Notes: generated by a model from the letters alone, not told the origin. A stretch of DNA of 64,000 nucleotides from an uncultured Anaerolineaceae bacterium (GCA_937897615.1 CALCNO010000201.1:62001-126000); one strand, 5' to 3'; numbered from the stretch's first letter, positions 31,888 through 41,500 are shown. Numbers and translations: made by a program.

Positions 31888-32640
31888 CTACGTGGCAACC
31901 TCAAAATACCGATTTTCAGCATTTTTTAATGCCAGTCTTATCTCATGGATCGAGATTTGGTTGAGATAGAAAGTAGTAGCGCCCAGAAACTCATCTAGTC
32001 GGTGGACGTCACCATTTTGGATCATCGGGTACCCTTGTAGCTGCGGGAAGTGCTGCAGCGCATTGCCTGGGGTGATGTGCCTGGAGACCTCTACCGCCGG
32101 GATTTCAACGTCGGTTGGCACAAAGCCCAGCACTTCAAGCAACCCAAACGCCTTTCGGTTCACATGTGCCGGGATGAACAATCCTCCCAGCTTTTCCACC
32201 AGATAGAATGCCTCAGTTAGGGATAAGGATGCTGCAGTAAGCAGCAGGCGCTCTTCTCGGCAAATAAATTCGCCGCTTTCGTCAACCACAAATTGCTCAC
32301 CGAAAAAATCGGGGTTATTTTTGATGACCGGTAAGTGTTGATCAACTACATCCTGGAATTGATACAACTGCTGGGCTGTATCAAAAAGACACAATACGTG
32401 TACATCCTCACGGGTTTGTAGCTCCATGCCCGGCAACACGGCGAGAGGGGTACCCTCGGCGGCTTTTTTTACTGCTGCGTAATTTCGCGATGAATTGTGA
32501 TCCGTAATGGCAATGAGGCCAATCCCCTTCTCGAGTGCGCTTTCAACGATTAATGGGGGAATCATCTCCACTTCAGCACAGGGCGAGACTACTGTGTGAA
32601 CGTGAAGATCACTTTTGATTTTTTGCAGAGAGGTATTCAC
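31888..32640 (-). CDS. PHP-domain metal-dependent phosphoesterase
   Basis: A 250-residue PHP protein. Metal motifs are DLHVHTVVSPCAE (about residue 11), ITDHNSS, PGMELQTREDVHVLCLFD, and the last NGDVHRLDEFLG. Members hydrolyse phosphoesters, and this short form is common beside hydrogenase genes of anaerobes. All four motifs are present, so it should be active. It is the last gene of a four-gene group (DRTGG, CBS-HATPase, DRTGG, PHP), with a 9-base gap to the gene before it. The substrate is unknown. Confidence 0.87.
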   Translation of the reverse strand: MNTSLQKIKSDLHVHTVVSPCAEVEMIPPLIVESALEKGIGLIAITDHNSSRNYAAVKKAAEGTPLAVLPGMELQTREDVHVLCLFDTAQQLYQFQDVVDQHLPVIKNNPDFFGEQFVVDESGEFICREERLLLTAASLSLTEAFYLVEKLGGLFIPAHVNRKAFGLLEVLGFVPTDVEIPAVEVSRHITPGNALQHFPQLQGYPMIQNGDVHRLDEFLGATTFYLNQISIHEIRLALKNAENRYFEVAT

Positions 32641-32649
32641 TGGTGCCTG

Positions 32650-33003
32650 TTATTCGGTTGCTTTGCAGTGTAACCCCATTTCCCACAATTTGCCAACAAC
32701 ATAAAAGGACGGTTTGTCCGTTGAAAGCAGAACCAGCCCTTCTTCATTGGCTTTGTTGATTGTTTCCTGGTCTGGCCGGGCATTCTCGGTGATGATAATG
32801 CCGGAAAGCTCAAGCAGGGTACCCACGGCAACGATGTTCGAATGGCATTGCAAGGTGACCCAGAGGGATTTATGTGCTGCGCCGGCCATCACGCAGCTGA
32901 GCAAATCGGAAGCGTATCCGCAGGATGGTTCGATGGAGTGAAAATCTTTTTTTGTTGTAAGAACCTCGAGGTTGAGTTCTGTGATGATGTCTTGTAAATC
33001 CAT
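32650..33003 (-). CDS. DRTGG-type small protein, copy 2
   Basis: A 117-residue alpha/beta protein that resembles the DRTGG domain, a presumed ligand-sensing module. It contains SCVMAGAAHKSLWVTLQ, VGTLLELSGIIITENARPDQ and LLSTDKPSFYVVGKLWEMG. The arrangement is the same as the other copy in this group (34006-34386), at low sequence identity. It overlaps nothing but lies one base from the CBS-HATPase stop and 9 bases from the PHP gene. The function in this context is unknown. Confidence 0.7.
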   Translation of the reverse strand: MDLQDIITELNLEVLTTKKDFHSIEPSCGYASDLLSCVMAGAAHKSLWVTLQCHSNIVAVGTLLELSGIIITENARPDQETINKANEEGLVLLSTDKPSFYVVGKLWEMGLHCKATE

Positions 33004-33004
33004 G

Positions 33005-33991
33005 TTACCTCTCCTTTTGTAAGGTGGGACTTTCTCCTACAGCCTCTTCTTCCTGTAGGTTGATTTTCAAACGCAGATTGGTCCCCTTGCCATAGACCGA
33101 TTCGAGACGCATCGAATCAACACAGCGCTGAATATTTACCAGCCCCATGCCGGCGCCAAAACCCAATTCGCGCACGGTTTCGCTGGCGGTAGAAAAACCA
33201 GGTCGCATTGCCAGCTCAACATCCTCAATCCCGGGGCCTTCATCTGAAATATTAATGGAGATCTGTTTGGGTTCAATTTCCACCCTGATGATACCGCCCT
33301 GGGTGGTGTGGATGATTAGATTCATTTCGGCCTCGTAGATCGCAATGCTGGTACGTCGCGCGATCTGTGGGGAAGCACCCAGGCGCAGCAGTGCTTTTTT
33401 GATTGCCGAGGAGGCGGCGCCGCCATGAATGAAGTCCCCTTGCTTGATGGTGTAACGCAGGATCAGGCTCGATCGGTCAGAAACGATATCCTCAAACAGG
33501 TGGCTGGCGCGGTAACGGCGAATCTCTTCTTCTTGATAATCGTGTTGAAGTGCTTTCAGAATGCCGCTGGTGATGTCCCCCTTGGTAATGATGCCCACCA
33601 GTTTGTCGCTGGCATCAAGAACAGGAAGACGCCCGTAATGTGAGCTTACAAATAATTTCAATGCTTCAATTACGGGATCACTGCATCTTGCCGTGAGGAG
33701 TTTGGAACTCATGTATTTTGAAACGGGGGAGGTAAGGTCGTTTGCGCGCAGGCAGCGGATCAGATCTTCGATGCTAATCACCCCTACCAGCTGCCTGTCG
33801 GAAACAACCGGAGCGCCGGATATCCGGCGCTGGCGGAAGATCTCCAGAATCTCTTCCATTTTCAAGTCAGGTGAGACAACCGAGGGGTTCTTTGTCATCA
33901 CCTCTTCAATTTTTAATTCATAGGTTAATTCTTCAACGCGGGTGATATTTGTGGCTTCTTGATCTGAAATGATACGATTTGAGTCAGCCAT
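33005..33991 (-). CDS. CBS-pair protein with C-terminal anti-sigma-like ATPase domain
   Basis: A 328-residue protein. Two CBS repeats span residues about 25-85 (VMTKNPSVVSPDLKMEEILE) and 90-150 (YMSSKLLTARCSDPVIEALK), usually an adenine-nucleotide sensor. A GHKL domain of the RsbW/RsbT type follows (about 190-315) with YEAEMNLIIH, DEGPGI and FGAGMGLVNI. The domain pair suggests an energy-status switch that phosphorylates or sequesters a partner. No cognate sigma factor or anti-anti-sigma factor is in the window. It lies 14 bases from the first DRTGG gene and one base from the second. Confidence 0.86.
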   Translation of the reverse strand: MADSNRIISDQEATNITRVEELTYELKIEEVMTKNPSVVSPDLKMEEILEIFRQRRISGAPVVSDRQLVGVISIEDLIRCLRANDLTSPVSKYMSSKLLTARCSDPVIEALKLFVSSHYGRLPVLDASDKLVGIITKGDITSGILKALQHDYQEEEIRRYRASHLFEDIVSDRSSLILRYTIKQGDFIHGGAASSAIKKALLRLGASPQIARRTSIAIYEAEMNLIIHTTQGGIIRVEIEPKQISINISDEGPGIEDVELAMRPGFSTASETVRELGFGAGMGLVNIQRCVDSMRLESVYGKGTNLRLKINLQEEEAVGESPTLQKER

Positions 33992-34005
33992 TTTTCCCCC
34001 GGCAA

Positions 34006-34386
34006 TTATTCATCACAACTGCAGGCGCCATCTCCAACTGGGCGCTCAAGGCTGGATAAACCGGCAGTGTAGAGACGCCCGGCAAGTTCAAACATCCCAA
34101 AAGGTGAGGAAATCAGGGCAATGGCCTCTTCACTGGCAAGGTCCACCGTTTCTTTGGGGATGTTCTTGCCGCGGACAATGACCACGGCTGCAACATCTGC
34201 CATGACGGAAGTGCGGATGACCTGTGGGTTGCATAGCCCCGTCAGCAATACAGCCTCTGGCTGTATGGAAGCGAGCACATCGCTCATCAGGTCTGCGCCG
34301 CACCCACCTTTGATCTCACGATCAAGGTTTGCTGAGGGATTTAGCAAATGGCCATCAATCAATGCAATTAATTCTCGAACATTCAT
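34006..34386 (-). CDS. DRTGG-type small protein, copy 1
   Basis: A 126-residue DRTGG-like protein opening the four-gene group. The core is EIKGGCGADLMSDVLASIQ, LLTGLCNPQVIRTSV, VVIVRGKNIPKETVDLASEE, and LISSPFGMFELAGRLYTAG; the tail ends CSCDE. The family occurs fused to CBS or kinase domains and is thought to bind a small ligand. A minus-strand promoter (34420-34447) lies 33 bases upstream. Confidence 0.72.
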   Translation of the reverse strand: MNVRELIALIDGHLLNPSANLDREIKGGCGADLMSDVLASIQPEAVLLTGLCNPQVIRTSVMADVAAVVIVRGKNIPKETVDLASEEAIALISSPFGMFELAGRLYTAGLSSLERPVGDGACSCDE

Positions 34387-34401
34387 AAACGCCTTTGTCG
34401 A

Positions 34402-34410
34402 TGCTAGAAT
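34402..34410 (+). promoter_or_regulatory. Possible hisS extended -10 promoter
   Basis: TGC-TAGAAT is an extended -10 without a clear -35. The predicted start near 34417 falls in a 10-base palindrome ATGATATCAT (34415-34424), which could be an operator for the divergent pair. Confidence 0.35.
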
Positions 34411-34419
34411 TTAGATGAT

Positions 34420-34447
34420 ATCATACAGTATATTTCTGTTTCCGCAA
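34420..34447 (-). promoter_or_regulatory. Promoter of the DRTGG/CBS/PHP gene group
   Basis: On the minus strand TTGCGG (34442-34447), a 16-base spacer and TATGAT (34420-34425), reading into the first DRTGG gene. Confidence 0.45.
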
Positions 34448-34510
34448 GTGAAATTGGTCACGCGTTTTTATTACGAATACACCAATGAGAAATCATCACA
34501 AGAGGTTAGT

Positions 34511-35785
34511 ATGAAGAATATTATTCAAGGCGTAAAAGGGGCCAGGGAGTTTTACCCCGGGCAAATGCGTAACCGTAATTTCCTGCTGGAACATATTCGC
34601 AAAGTCTCTCGCCAGTTTGGGTATGAAGAATATGACGGCCCGTTCCTGGAAAAGATTGACCTTTATGCTGCCAAGTCTGGCGAGGAGTTGGTCAAGGAAC
34701 AGGCTTTTGTTTTCCCGGATCGCGGCGGCGAACTAATCACCCTGCGGCCTGAGCTGACCCCTTCACTGGCGCGCATGGTGGCTGAGAAACAAAACGAGCT
34801 GGTTTACCCCTTGCGCTGGTGGTCTTTTGGGCCATTTTGGCGTTACGAAAAGCCGCAGAAGGGCCGTACGCGCGAATTCTTTCAATGGAACATTGACCTG
34901 ATCGGGATTGATTCCCCGCTTGCGGATGCCGAATTGCTTTGCATTTGTGCTTCATTCCTGAAAGAGGTTGGCTTGCTGCCGACTCAGGTGAAGATTCTGG
35001 TCAACCATCGGCAGTTAATGGATTCCCAGTTTACTGCGATTGATGTTGATGCAGAACAAAAGAAAAAGCTTTTCAAAATTATTGACCGCATTGATAAGCT
35101 GCCGCCGCAAATTTGGGATCAGCTTGTGCTGGATGCAGGGCTGAACCAGCAGCAGCTTGAACAGATTAAAAAGGTTATCGAGAACAAGGACCTCTGGAAA
35201 GAATCCGACCAGTTGCGAAGCATTTTTGGGATTGTGGAAACGATGGGACTGGCTGAGTACATCGAGTTCAATCCACGCATTATCAGAGGCCTGGATTATT
35301 ACACCGGCGTCGTCTTTGAAGCCTGGGATGTGGGCGGTGATGGGAGAGCAGTTCTCGGTGGCGGGCATTATGACAACCTGGTGGGCGACGTAGGCGGCGA
35401 CCCTCTACCGGGCGTTGGTTTTGCTATGGGCGATGTGATGATCGGGCTTATCCTTGAGAAGTATGGCAAAATGACCAATTCTTCACAGACGCCAATTGAT
35501 GTGCTCGTGACCGTTTTCGATGATGCCTCAGTGGAGGATTCATTCCAATTGCTGCGCCAGCTTCACGCGGAAAATATCAACGCGGCTGTTTATCCCCAGG
35601 CTGCCAAACTACAGAAGCAACTTAAATATGCAGACCGAATGGGAATCGGCACTGTTGTGATCTGCGGTGAGTCCGAAAAGGCAGCGGGAAAGGTGACCAT
35701 CAAGAGCCTGGCACAAAGCAGCCAAATGGAAGTTTCCCGCACCCAAATGGCAACGACTATTCGGTCTTTGATTGCGAAGCCGTAG
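34511..35785 (+). CDS. hisS: Histidyl-tRNA synthetase
   Basis: A 424-residue class II synthetase that charges tRNA-His. Motif 2 is GPFWRYEKPQKGRTREFFQ, the histidine-binding signature IIRGLDYYTGVVFEA is present, and motif 3 is LPGVGFAMGDVMIGL. The C-terminal anticodon-binding domain occupies about residues 325-420. The start ATG at 34511 has AGAGG 6 bases upstream and begins at MKNIIQGVKGAREFYPG, the conserved N-terminal form; an in-frame extension to 34415 is not supported. The cognate tRNA-His gene begins 27 bases after the stop codon. The synthetase appears intact. Confidence 0.95.
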   Translation: MKNIIQGVKGAREFYPGQMRNRNFLLEHIRKVSRQFGYEEYDGPFLEKIDLYAAKSGEELVKEQAFVFPDRGGELITLRPELTPSLARMVAEKQNELVYPLRWWSFGPFWRYEKPQKGRTREFFQWNIDLIGIDSPLADAELLCICASFLKEVGLLPTQVKILVNHRQLMDSQFTAIDVDAEQKKKLFKIIDRIDKLPPQIWDQLVLDAGLNQQQLEQIKKVIENKDLWKESDQLRSIFGIVETMGLAEYIEFNPRIIRGLDYYTGVVFEAWDVGGDGRAVLGGGHYDNLVGDVGGDPLPGVGFAMGDVMIGLILEKYGKMTNSSQTPIDVLVTVFDDASVEDSFQLLRQLHAENINAAVYPQAAKLQKQLKYADRMGIGTVVICGESEKAAGKVTIKSLAQSSQMEVSRTQMATTIRSLIAKP

Positions 35786-35800
35786 AGATTGTGATAAAAT
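35772..35800 (+). promoter_or_regulatory. tRNA-His promoter embedded at the 3' end of hisS
   Basis: TTGCGA (35772-35777), 17-base spacer, TGA-TAAAAT extended -10 (35792-35800). The -35 lies inside the last hisS codons. The predicted start near 35807 is about 6 bases before the tRNA. Confidence 0.55.
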
Positions 35801-35812
35801 CGGCAAGTTCAT

Positions 35813-35888
35813 GGTGGCTGTAGCTCAATGGCAGAGTGCTTGACTGTGGATCAAGATGTTGTGGGTTCGACCCCCATCAGCCACCCCA
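35813..35888 (+). tRNA. tRNA-His (anticodon GTG)
   Basis: A full cloverleaf: acceptor GTGGCTG (35814-35820) pairs with CAGCCAC (35878-35884), D stem GCTC/GAGT, anticodon stem CTTGA/TCAAG around loop CTGTGGA with anticodon GTG (35846-35848), and T arm GTGGG-TTCGACC-CCCAT. The tRNA-His identity pair is present: an extra G at 35813 (G-1) faces discriminator C at 35885. The CCA end is encoded (35886-35888). Confidence 0.97.
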
Positions 35889-35890
35889 AT

Positions 35891-35925
35891 AAAAAAAAAG
35901 AAACCTACAGGTTTCTTTTTTTTTT
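35891..35925. terminator. Bidirectional rho-independent terminator
   Basis: Stem GAAACC (35900-35905) / GGTTTC (35910-35915) with loop TACA, nine A before it and ten T after it. It ends tRNA-His on the plus strand and the DMT transporter gene (stop 35933) on the minus strand. Confidence 0.88.
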
Positions 35926-35932
35926 ATTACCG

Positions 35933-36874
35933 CTAGTGCCTGAATGGGAAATCGGTGGGGGAAATACTGGGGGGCGCCAGCCAACTGAGGAAACCTTTGC
36001 CCAGGCGCTTTTCCACCGGCGGTTTGTCGTAAGCCACCAGGATGAGGTTCAATGCAATTAGCAGTACCCCAATCCACTGATTCATGGTGAGGCTTTCGTG
36101 GAGGAGGAAGTATGAGGCTACCAGTGTGACTAGCAGTTCACCCAACCCCAGTAGCGAAGTTTGCATGCCACCAAGTTGCTTTACGCCAAGGAACAGTGAA
36201 ACGCGCGCGAGAAACGTGATAACACCCAACGTGATCAGTGGCCACCAGGGAGTTCCGGCTGAAGGCAGCCCGGGATCAAAAACGAAATACACAACGGATA
36301 CCGTAATAGACATTCCCAGAAGTGTGTAAAAGGTTACGGTTGGAGCTGGGGCCTCATAAAGCACGCGTTGGTTGATGAGAAGGTGGAGCGCATACAGCAG
36401 TGCCGCCCCGAACATCATGGCGGCTCCGAGCATGTCAATCTTCTTTGCGGAATTACTCAAAAGCAGATAGACCCCAGGGAATGATAACAGCAGCCGGAGC
36501 AGGGTCAATTTGCTGATGGATTGGCGGTCAATGTACAGCCAAAAGGCAACAAAGAGAGGATAAAACGAATACAGCAATTGCCCAATGCTGGCATCGATCC
36601 GTGAAAGACCGGTATAAAACAGGATCGAGCCGAGGCCATTGATGAAGCCTGCCAGGAGGCACCCCACCAGGCCAAGTGTGTAAATGTAAAAATGGGATCG
36701 TTTGAAGAGGAGCAGAAAAACGAGAAGCAAAAATGCGGCGATGGTAGTGCGGATGGCAACCACTGAAAAGGGGGTAAAACCCAGCAGGATCGACTGCTTT
36801 CCGAAGATGGGAGTGAATCCCAGGAAAACTGCGGAACTTAAAGCTGCAACGATCCCCTTTGACCTGTTCTTCAT
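35933..36874 (-). CDS. EamA/DMT-superfamily transporter
   Basis: A 313-residue membrane protein with ten hydrophobic segments arranged as two EamA repeats (about 5-145 and 155-290). The first repeat begins ALSSAVFLGFTPIFGKQSIL. The second-repeat signature QTSLLGLGELLVTLVASYFL is close to the family pattern. Members export amino acids, metabolites or nucleotide sugars; the substrate is unknown. The gene lies 12 bases downstream of the PLP-receiver fusion and is the last gene before the terminator. A threonine-synthase-like enzyme upstream makes amino-acid export an attractive but untested idea. Confidence 0.87.
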   Translation of the reverse strand: MKNRSKGIVAALSSAVFLGFTPIFGKQSILLGFTPFSVVAIRTTIAAFLLLVFLLLFKRSHFYIYTLGLVGCLLAGFINGLGSILFYTGLSRIDASIGQLLYSFYPLFVAFWLYIDRQSISKLTLLRLLLSFPGVYLLLSNSAKKIDMLGAAMMFGAALLYALHLLINQRVLYEAPAPTVTFYTLLGMSITVSVVYFVFDPGLPSAGTPWWPLITLGVITFLARVSLFLGVKQLGGMQTSLLGLGELLVTLVASYFLLHESLTMNQWIGVLLIALNLILVAYDKPPVEKRLGKGFLSWLAPPSISPTDFPFRH

Positions 36875-36886
36875 TAAAGTTGCGCC

Positions 36887-38575
36887 TTATTTGATCAGTG
36901 TGCGGACTTCGTCCAGCAGTTCGTCGCTGAGAAAATCACCTTTTTGCATCAGAGACTGGATATGCCCTTTGAGGCGGTTTTTTTCTGCAAAAGTCAACTC
37001 CTTTGCAGTGACCACAATGATGGGGATGTCTTTGGTGTCTTTTCGGCTATGCAGTGCGTCCATCACTGAGAATCCATCAATGTCTGGCATCATCAAGTCA
37101 AGGATTACCAGATTGGGATGTTCTTTCTGGATTAATTCGATCGCGCTTTTGCCATTCTCGGCTTCGTAAAGGACGTAATTGCCTTGCGATTGTAGAATTC
37201 TGCGGATCAGCCGGCGCACATCCGGTGCGTCATCCACAATGGCGATACGCGGGAACTTATCTACGGAGACGTTGTTCAGCGCAGCGAGCAAGCCTTCTTC
37301 CTGGTTTATCTGCTGAGATTTTTCCTTGGCATCAATGGTGTGCTCCCAACCCTCGCCAACCACGTCACTGTCCACAGACATGGTGTGCCCGGAGCAATTA
37401 ATCACCACCAGGTCATCGTGCTTCACTGTGCCGGCACGCACCATCTTTACAAGGCCGGCAAAGGCAACGGCTGCGGCTGGTTCAACAGAAAGGCCTTCCA
37501 TTTTTGCCAGCAGGTGCATTGCGCGGTAGGCCTCTTCATCGGAGACGCTCTCAAAAGCGCCGCCGGAGGTGGCTTTCATCTTGCTTCTTAACAATGTGTA
37601 CGACCTGCCCGGGTCACCGGTGGCCAGGGTGGCAATGACCGTCTTGGGCGAGTTGACCGGAACAGCCGTATCCTTTTTCTGGTGCCAAGCATGCACCATT
37701 GGCGCGCATCCCTCCACCTGGATCAAGCCCATTTTGGGAATCTTGTTGCTGAATCCCATTTGCTGAATTTCTGAGAACCCTTTGACCACGCCAAGAGGGC
37801 CAAGCGCGCCGCTGACAGATTGAAAATACCAGTCCGGCACGCGCCAGGGGAACGCAGCAGCCGATTTTTTATCCTTCTCTTCCGGCCCAAGGAGATCCGT
37901 TAATTGCTCCGCAATCTCATAGGCGATGGTTTTCATTGCCTCAATACAGGAGATGCTTCTGGCGCCCAGGTCCAGAACCAGCCCGCGTTGTTTGGCAAAC
38001 TGGTCTGCCAGGCTTTTGGCAAGGTCATAAGAGCCGGTTACTTTTACAACCTGCGTACCGTAGATGGCTACTTCGCGCATTTTCGCGGCCGGAACAAGGC
38101 TGGTGAGGAAGGCCCATAGTTTGATCCCAGCCCGGGCGGCGTAAGCAGAATAGGAAATGGCCACGTTCCCAGTTGAAGCACATACAAACTCATCAATCCC
38201 GGATTCTTTAATGGCATTGATCGTGATAGCTGCTTGCCTGTCTTTGAAGGACGCGGTGGGACCCTGGCGCTCATCCTTAATGTACAGGTTGGGGATTCCA
38301 AGCATCAGTCCTAGATTATTCGCGTGGATCAGCGGAGTTCCGCCTTCCCCCAGGTACAGGTCAGGGTTCGGCGACCTGACCGGCAGAAGTTCATGGTAGC
38401 GCCAGATATCGAACGGGCGATCCCGCAGCAGCGTTAAGAGACTTCGCGAGAGGTTTTCGTAATCATACCTGGCTTCACGCCATAAGCTGCCGCAATTGGG
38501 ACAGGCGGGCGAGCCTGGAAAATACGGTGAGCGGTTTCCACAATCCAGACATTCGGCGACAAAGTGAGATGCCAT
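36887..38575 (-). CDS. Threonine-synthase-like PLP enzyme fused to a response-regulator receiver domain
   Basis: A 562-residue fusion. Residues 1-30 are a zinc-ribbon start with C9, C12, C25 and C28. Residues about 55-420 are a fold-type II PLP enzyme: the Schiff-base lysine K111 in GPTASFKDRQA, the phosphate loop ASTGNVAISYSAY, and the C-terminal INCSGHTM. This is the threonine synthase/cysteate synthase family, which converts phosphohomoserine or phosphoserine-like substrates. Residues about 445-560 are a complete CheY-like receiver: acidic pocket VDDAPD, phosphoacceptor D493 in ILDLMMPD, the switch in VVTAKE, and the lysine in LMQKGD. The frame is continuous across the junction. It lies 6 bases after the large hybrid kinase, the likely phosphodonor. 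This fusion is very unusual, and output by phosphorylation-controlled catalysis is the obvious inference. It could instead be the normal threonine synthase with an added domain. Confidence 0.88.
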   Translation of the reverse strand: MASHFVAECLDCGNRSPYFPGSPACPNCGSLWREARYDYENLSRSLLTLLRDRPFDIWRYHELLPVRSPNPDLYLGEGGTPLIHANNLGLMLGIPNLYIKDERQGPTASFKDRQAAITINAIKESGIDEFVCASTGNVAISYSAYAARAGIKLWAFLTSLVPAAKMREVAIYGTQVVKVTGSYDLAKSLADQFAKQRGLVLDLGARSISCIEAMKTIAYEIAEQLTDLLGPEEKDKKSAAAFPWRVPDWYFQSVSGALGPLGVVKGFSEIQQMGFSNKIPKMGLIQVEGCAPMVHAWHQKKDTAVPVNSPKTVIATLATGDPGRSYTLLRSKMKATSGGAFESVSDEEAYRAMHLLAKMEGLSVEPAAAVAFAGLVKMVRAGTVKHDDLVVINCSGHTMSVDSDVVGEGWEHTIDAKEKSQQINQEEGLLAALNNVSVDKFPRIAIVDDAPDVRRLIRRILQSQGNYVLYEAENGKSAIELIQKEHPNLVILDLMMPDIDGFSVMDALHSRKDTKDIPIIVVTAKELTFAEKNRLKGHIQSLMQKGDFLSDELLDEVRTLIK

Positions 38576-38581
38576 AATCCT

Positions 38582-41500
38582 TTACTCTTTCGGCTGTGCC
38601 AGCGACAATGTTGAGAGTGTTTTCTTGATCGTGTTGAGCAATTCGTCCTCGTTTAGCGTGCTTTTGGAGATCATCTCCTTGCTGAGTTCGTTGATCTGTT
38701 TTTGCTGTTCTTCATCCAGATTATCGCCGGTCAGGATAACCACCGGGACGCGGTTGAGTCTGGCTTCTTCATGGAATTTTTCCAGCAATTCAAACCCATT
38801 CATGCGCGGCATGAACAAATCCAAAATGATCACGTCCGGGGTCAGCGTTTCCAAAGCGGAAAGCGCCTCAATGCCTCCTTCTGCGTTGGTCAGATGGATG
38901 GAATCGTCTGCCGAAAGCATCTTGTGTATGGCTTCCAACTCGCTGGCATCGTCATCAATGACCAGGATTTCCCGCACGGAACCATCTCGGTTCAAGCGAT
39001 GAATGGCATTGATCAGATCATCCTGCAAGAACGGCTTTACCAGGTATTCTGAAGCACCCAGGTTGTAACCTTTTTCTTCTTCCTGCAAGATGGAACAGAT
39101 CAAAATGGGAATATCCCGGGTTTCCGGGTCTTGCTTCAACTCTTTAAGTACCTGCCAGCCATCTTTTTGCGGCATCATCACATCCAGAGTGATGGCGAAC
39201 GGTTTGAGTTCTCTGGCTTTTTGCACGGCATTGAGGGGGTCGGTCAGCGGGATGACTTCAAACCCTTGCGTTTTGAGGAACCGGTCATAGAGCGCGATCA
39301 CCTGGGCGTCATCGTCGATGGACAGGATGACATTGGTATCCTCTGCCGGCTTGGAGAGATCGTAAGCGGGGATAAAGTCAGGTAAGGGGAGGGTGAAATA
39401 AAAGACGCTGCCTTTGCCAACCTGGCTGCTCAAAAGACCGATGCGTCCCCCGTGCAGTTCGACCAGCGAACGGCAAATGGAAAGCCCAAGCCCGGTTCCG
39501 CCTGTTTTGCGCGTTGGGGAATCGTCCACCTGAGAGAACCTTTGGAAAAGTTTTGTCTGGTCTTCCGGGGCGATCCCGATGCCAGTATCGGCAACGGTGA
39601 TCATTATTTCTGCTTCTTTCTCCGGTGATTTTGAAACAGACGCTTCAATGGTGATGCTGCCTTTTTCAGTAAATTTCACCGCGTTGGAGATCAGATTGAT
39701 CAGTACCTGGTTGATGCGGATCTCATCTGCCTTTACCGTGGGCAGGTTGGCAGGGATCTTTTGGATCAATTCAATGGGTTTGTCTTTTACCAAGCCGGAG
39801 GTGTTGGTAATGGCAGAATTGATGACATCCGCCAGATTGACCTCCTCGATCTGAAGCTCCATCTTACCGGCGTCAATTTTCGAGAGGTCAAGGATCTCGT
39901 TAATCATGTTGAGGAGGTGCATACCGGAGTTGTAGATTGCGGTGATGTCCTGTTGTTGCACGTCATTGATTGGGCCGTCAATTCCTTTGAGAATGACGCG
40001 GGAGAAACCGATGACGGAGTTCAACGGGGTGCGCAGCTCATGGCTCATGTTCGCAAGGAATTGGCTTTTAACACGATCCAGTTCACGCATTTCTTCTACG
40101 GCCTGTTGTGAAACCGCATAAGCCTTCGCATTATCAATGGCCACCGAGATTTGGTCGGAAAGGATTTGCAGGATGGCCACCTCTTCTTCGGTAAAGGCGT
40201 TGGACTCTTTGGCGTGCAAATCCAACGCGCCAATTACCTTGCCGCTGATCTTTAGTGGGATTCCCAGTTCAGATTGCGTATCAGGCAGTAAGGGATTCGG
40301 ATAAAACAAGTCATGGTGTGATGCATCATTGACGATGACCGTCTCACCGGTTGAAGTGCAATTTCCAATGACGGATTTTGTGCCGACCCCCAGACGGAAA
40401 TTACGTTTCTTCAACTCTTGCCCGATGTTCCCGGTTGATTCCTGGATAATGGCATACTCATTAGTGTCATCCAGTAGGAAGATGGAGACGTGGTAAAGGC
40501 CAAACCTCTCCCGTAGCAAATTCACAATGCGGTTGAGCAGGATTTCCAGCGAAAGGGTACTGGTAGTATCCCGGGCGATCTCTGCAGCCGTTTGCAGCTC
40601 GAGGGCGTGTTTCTGGGCTTCGAAGAGCAGACGCTGCCTTTCCAGCGCCACCGCGATACTGTTGGTAACGATTTGCAGGGTATGCACATCGTCGGGGGAT
40701 AATTCTGCGGCGCGCTTTGAACTGGCAATGAGCAGACCCACCGGGTTGCCGCCGGATTGAAGTGCGAACACGGCTCCAGAGTTGATCCCCAGGTTTTTGA
40801 AGATGCCCTGGGTGTTGGACGGCAAATCCGAATTGCCGATTTCCGAGAACACTTTTGGTTCCAGGGAATTGAAATTCACAAAGGAGATCACACTGGGGTC
40901 GAGTTTGATGCCGGATTCCTGATACTCCTTATTGGAAGAGTAAGCCCCAACGATCTCCGTTTCCAGTTCTTTGGTCTGCGGGTTTGTTGTGCAGGTGCAA
41001 AGCCACAGTGTATCGGAGGCTTCCGGAAGCACGTTCTCTCCCACCAGCATCAGCAATTCTTCCATACTCTTGGATTTTGCGATACCACTGGAAATCTTGT
41101 AAAGGAGTTCCGTCTCAGAAAGCGCTGCCTGAGTTTCTTCAAACAAAAGCAGGTTTTGTACTGATGTGGACATTTGCCCCGTCAGAGGAGGATAGGTACG
41201 GATTTCTTTGGGGGTAAAAGTATGCTGCTGCGAGGTTTGCAGCAATACCACGCCGAGTTGCTTATCACTGGACCAGAGCGGGAGAACGGCCATTGAGCGG
41301 ATATTTTGCCGTGTCAAAATGTCCTGGAGTGATTTTTCAAGTTGAATCTCCAGCAGGTCATCGTAGAAGACTGGGTTTTCAATCGCAAAGATGGATTTGT
41401 AAAGCGAAACCAGGTATTCCGTTCCACGGGCCGGGGGCGGGGTTCCCTTGCCGGTGTGATAGTTGGCCTCAACGTACATACGGGAAAGTTGATTTTCTTC

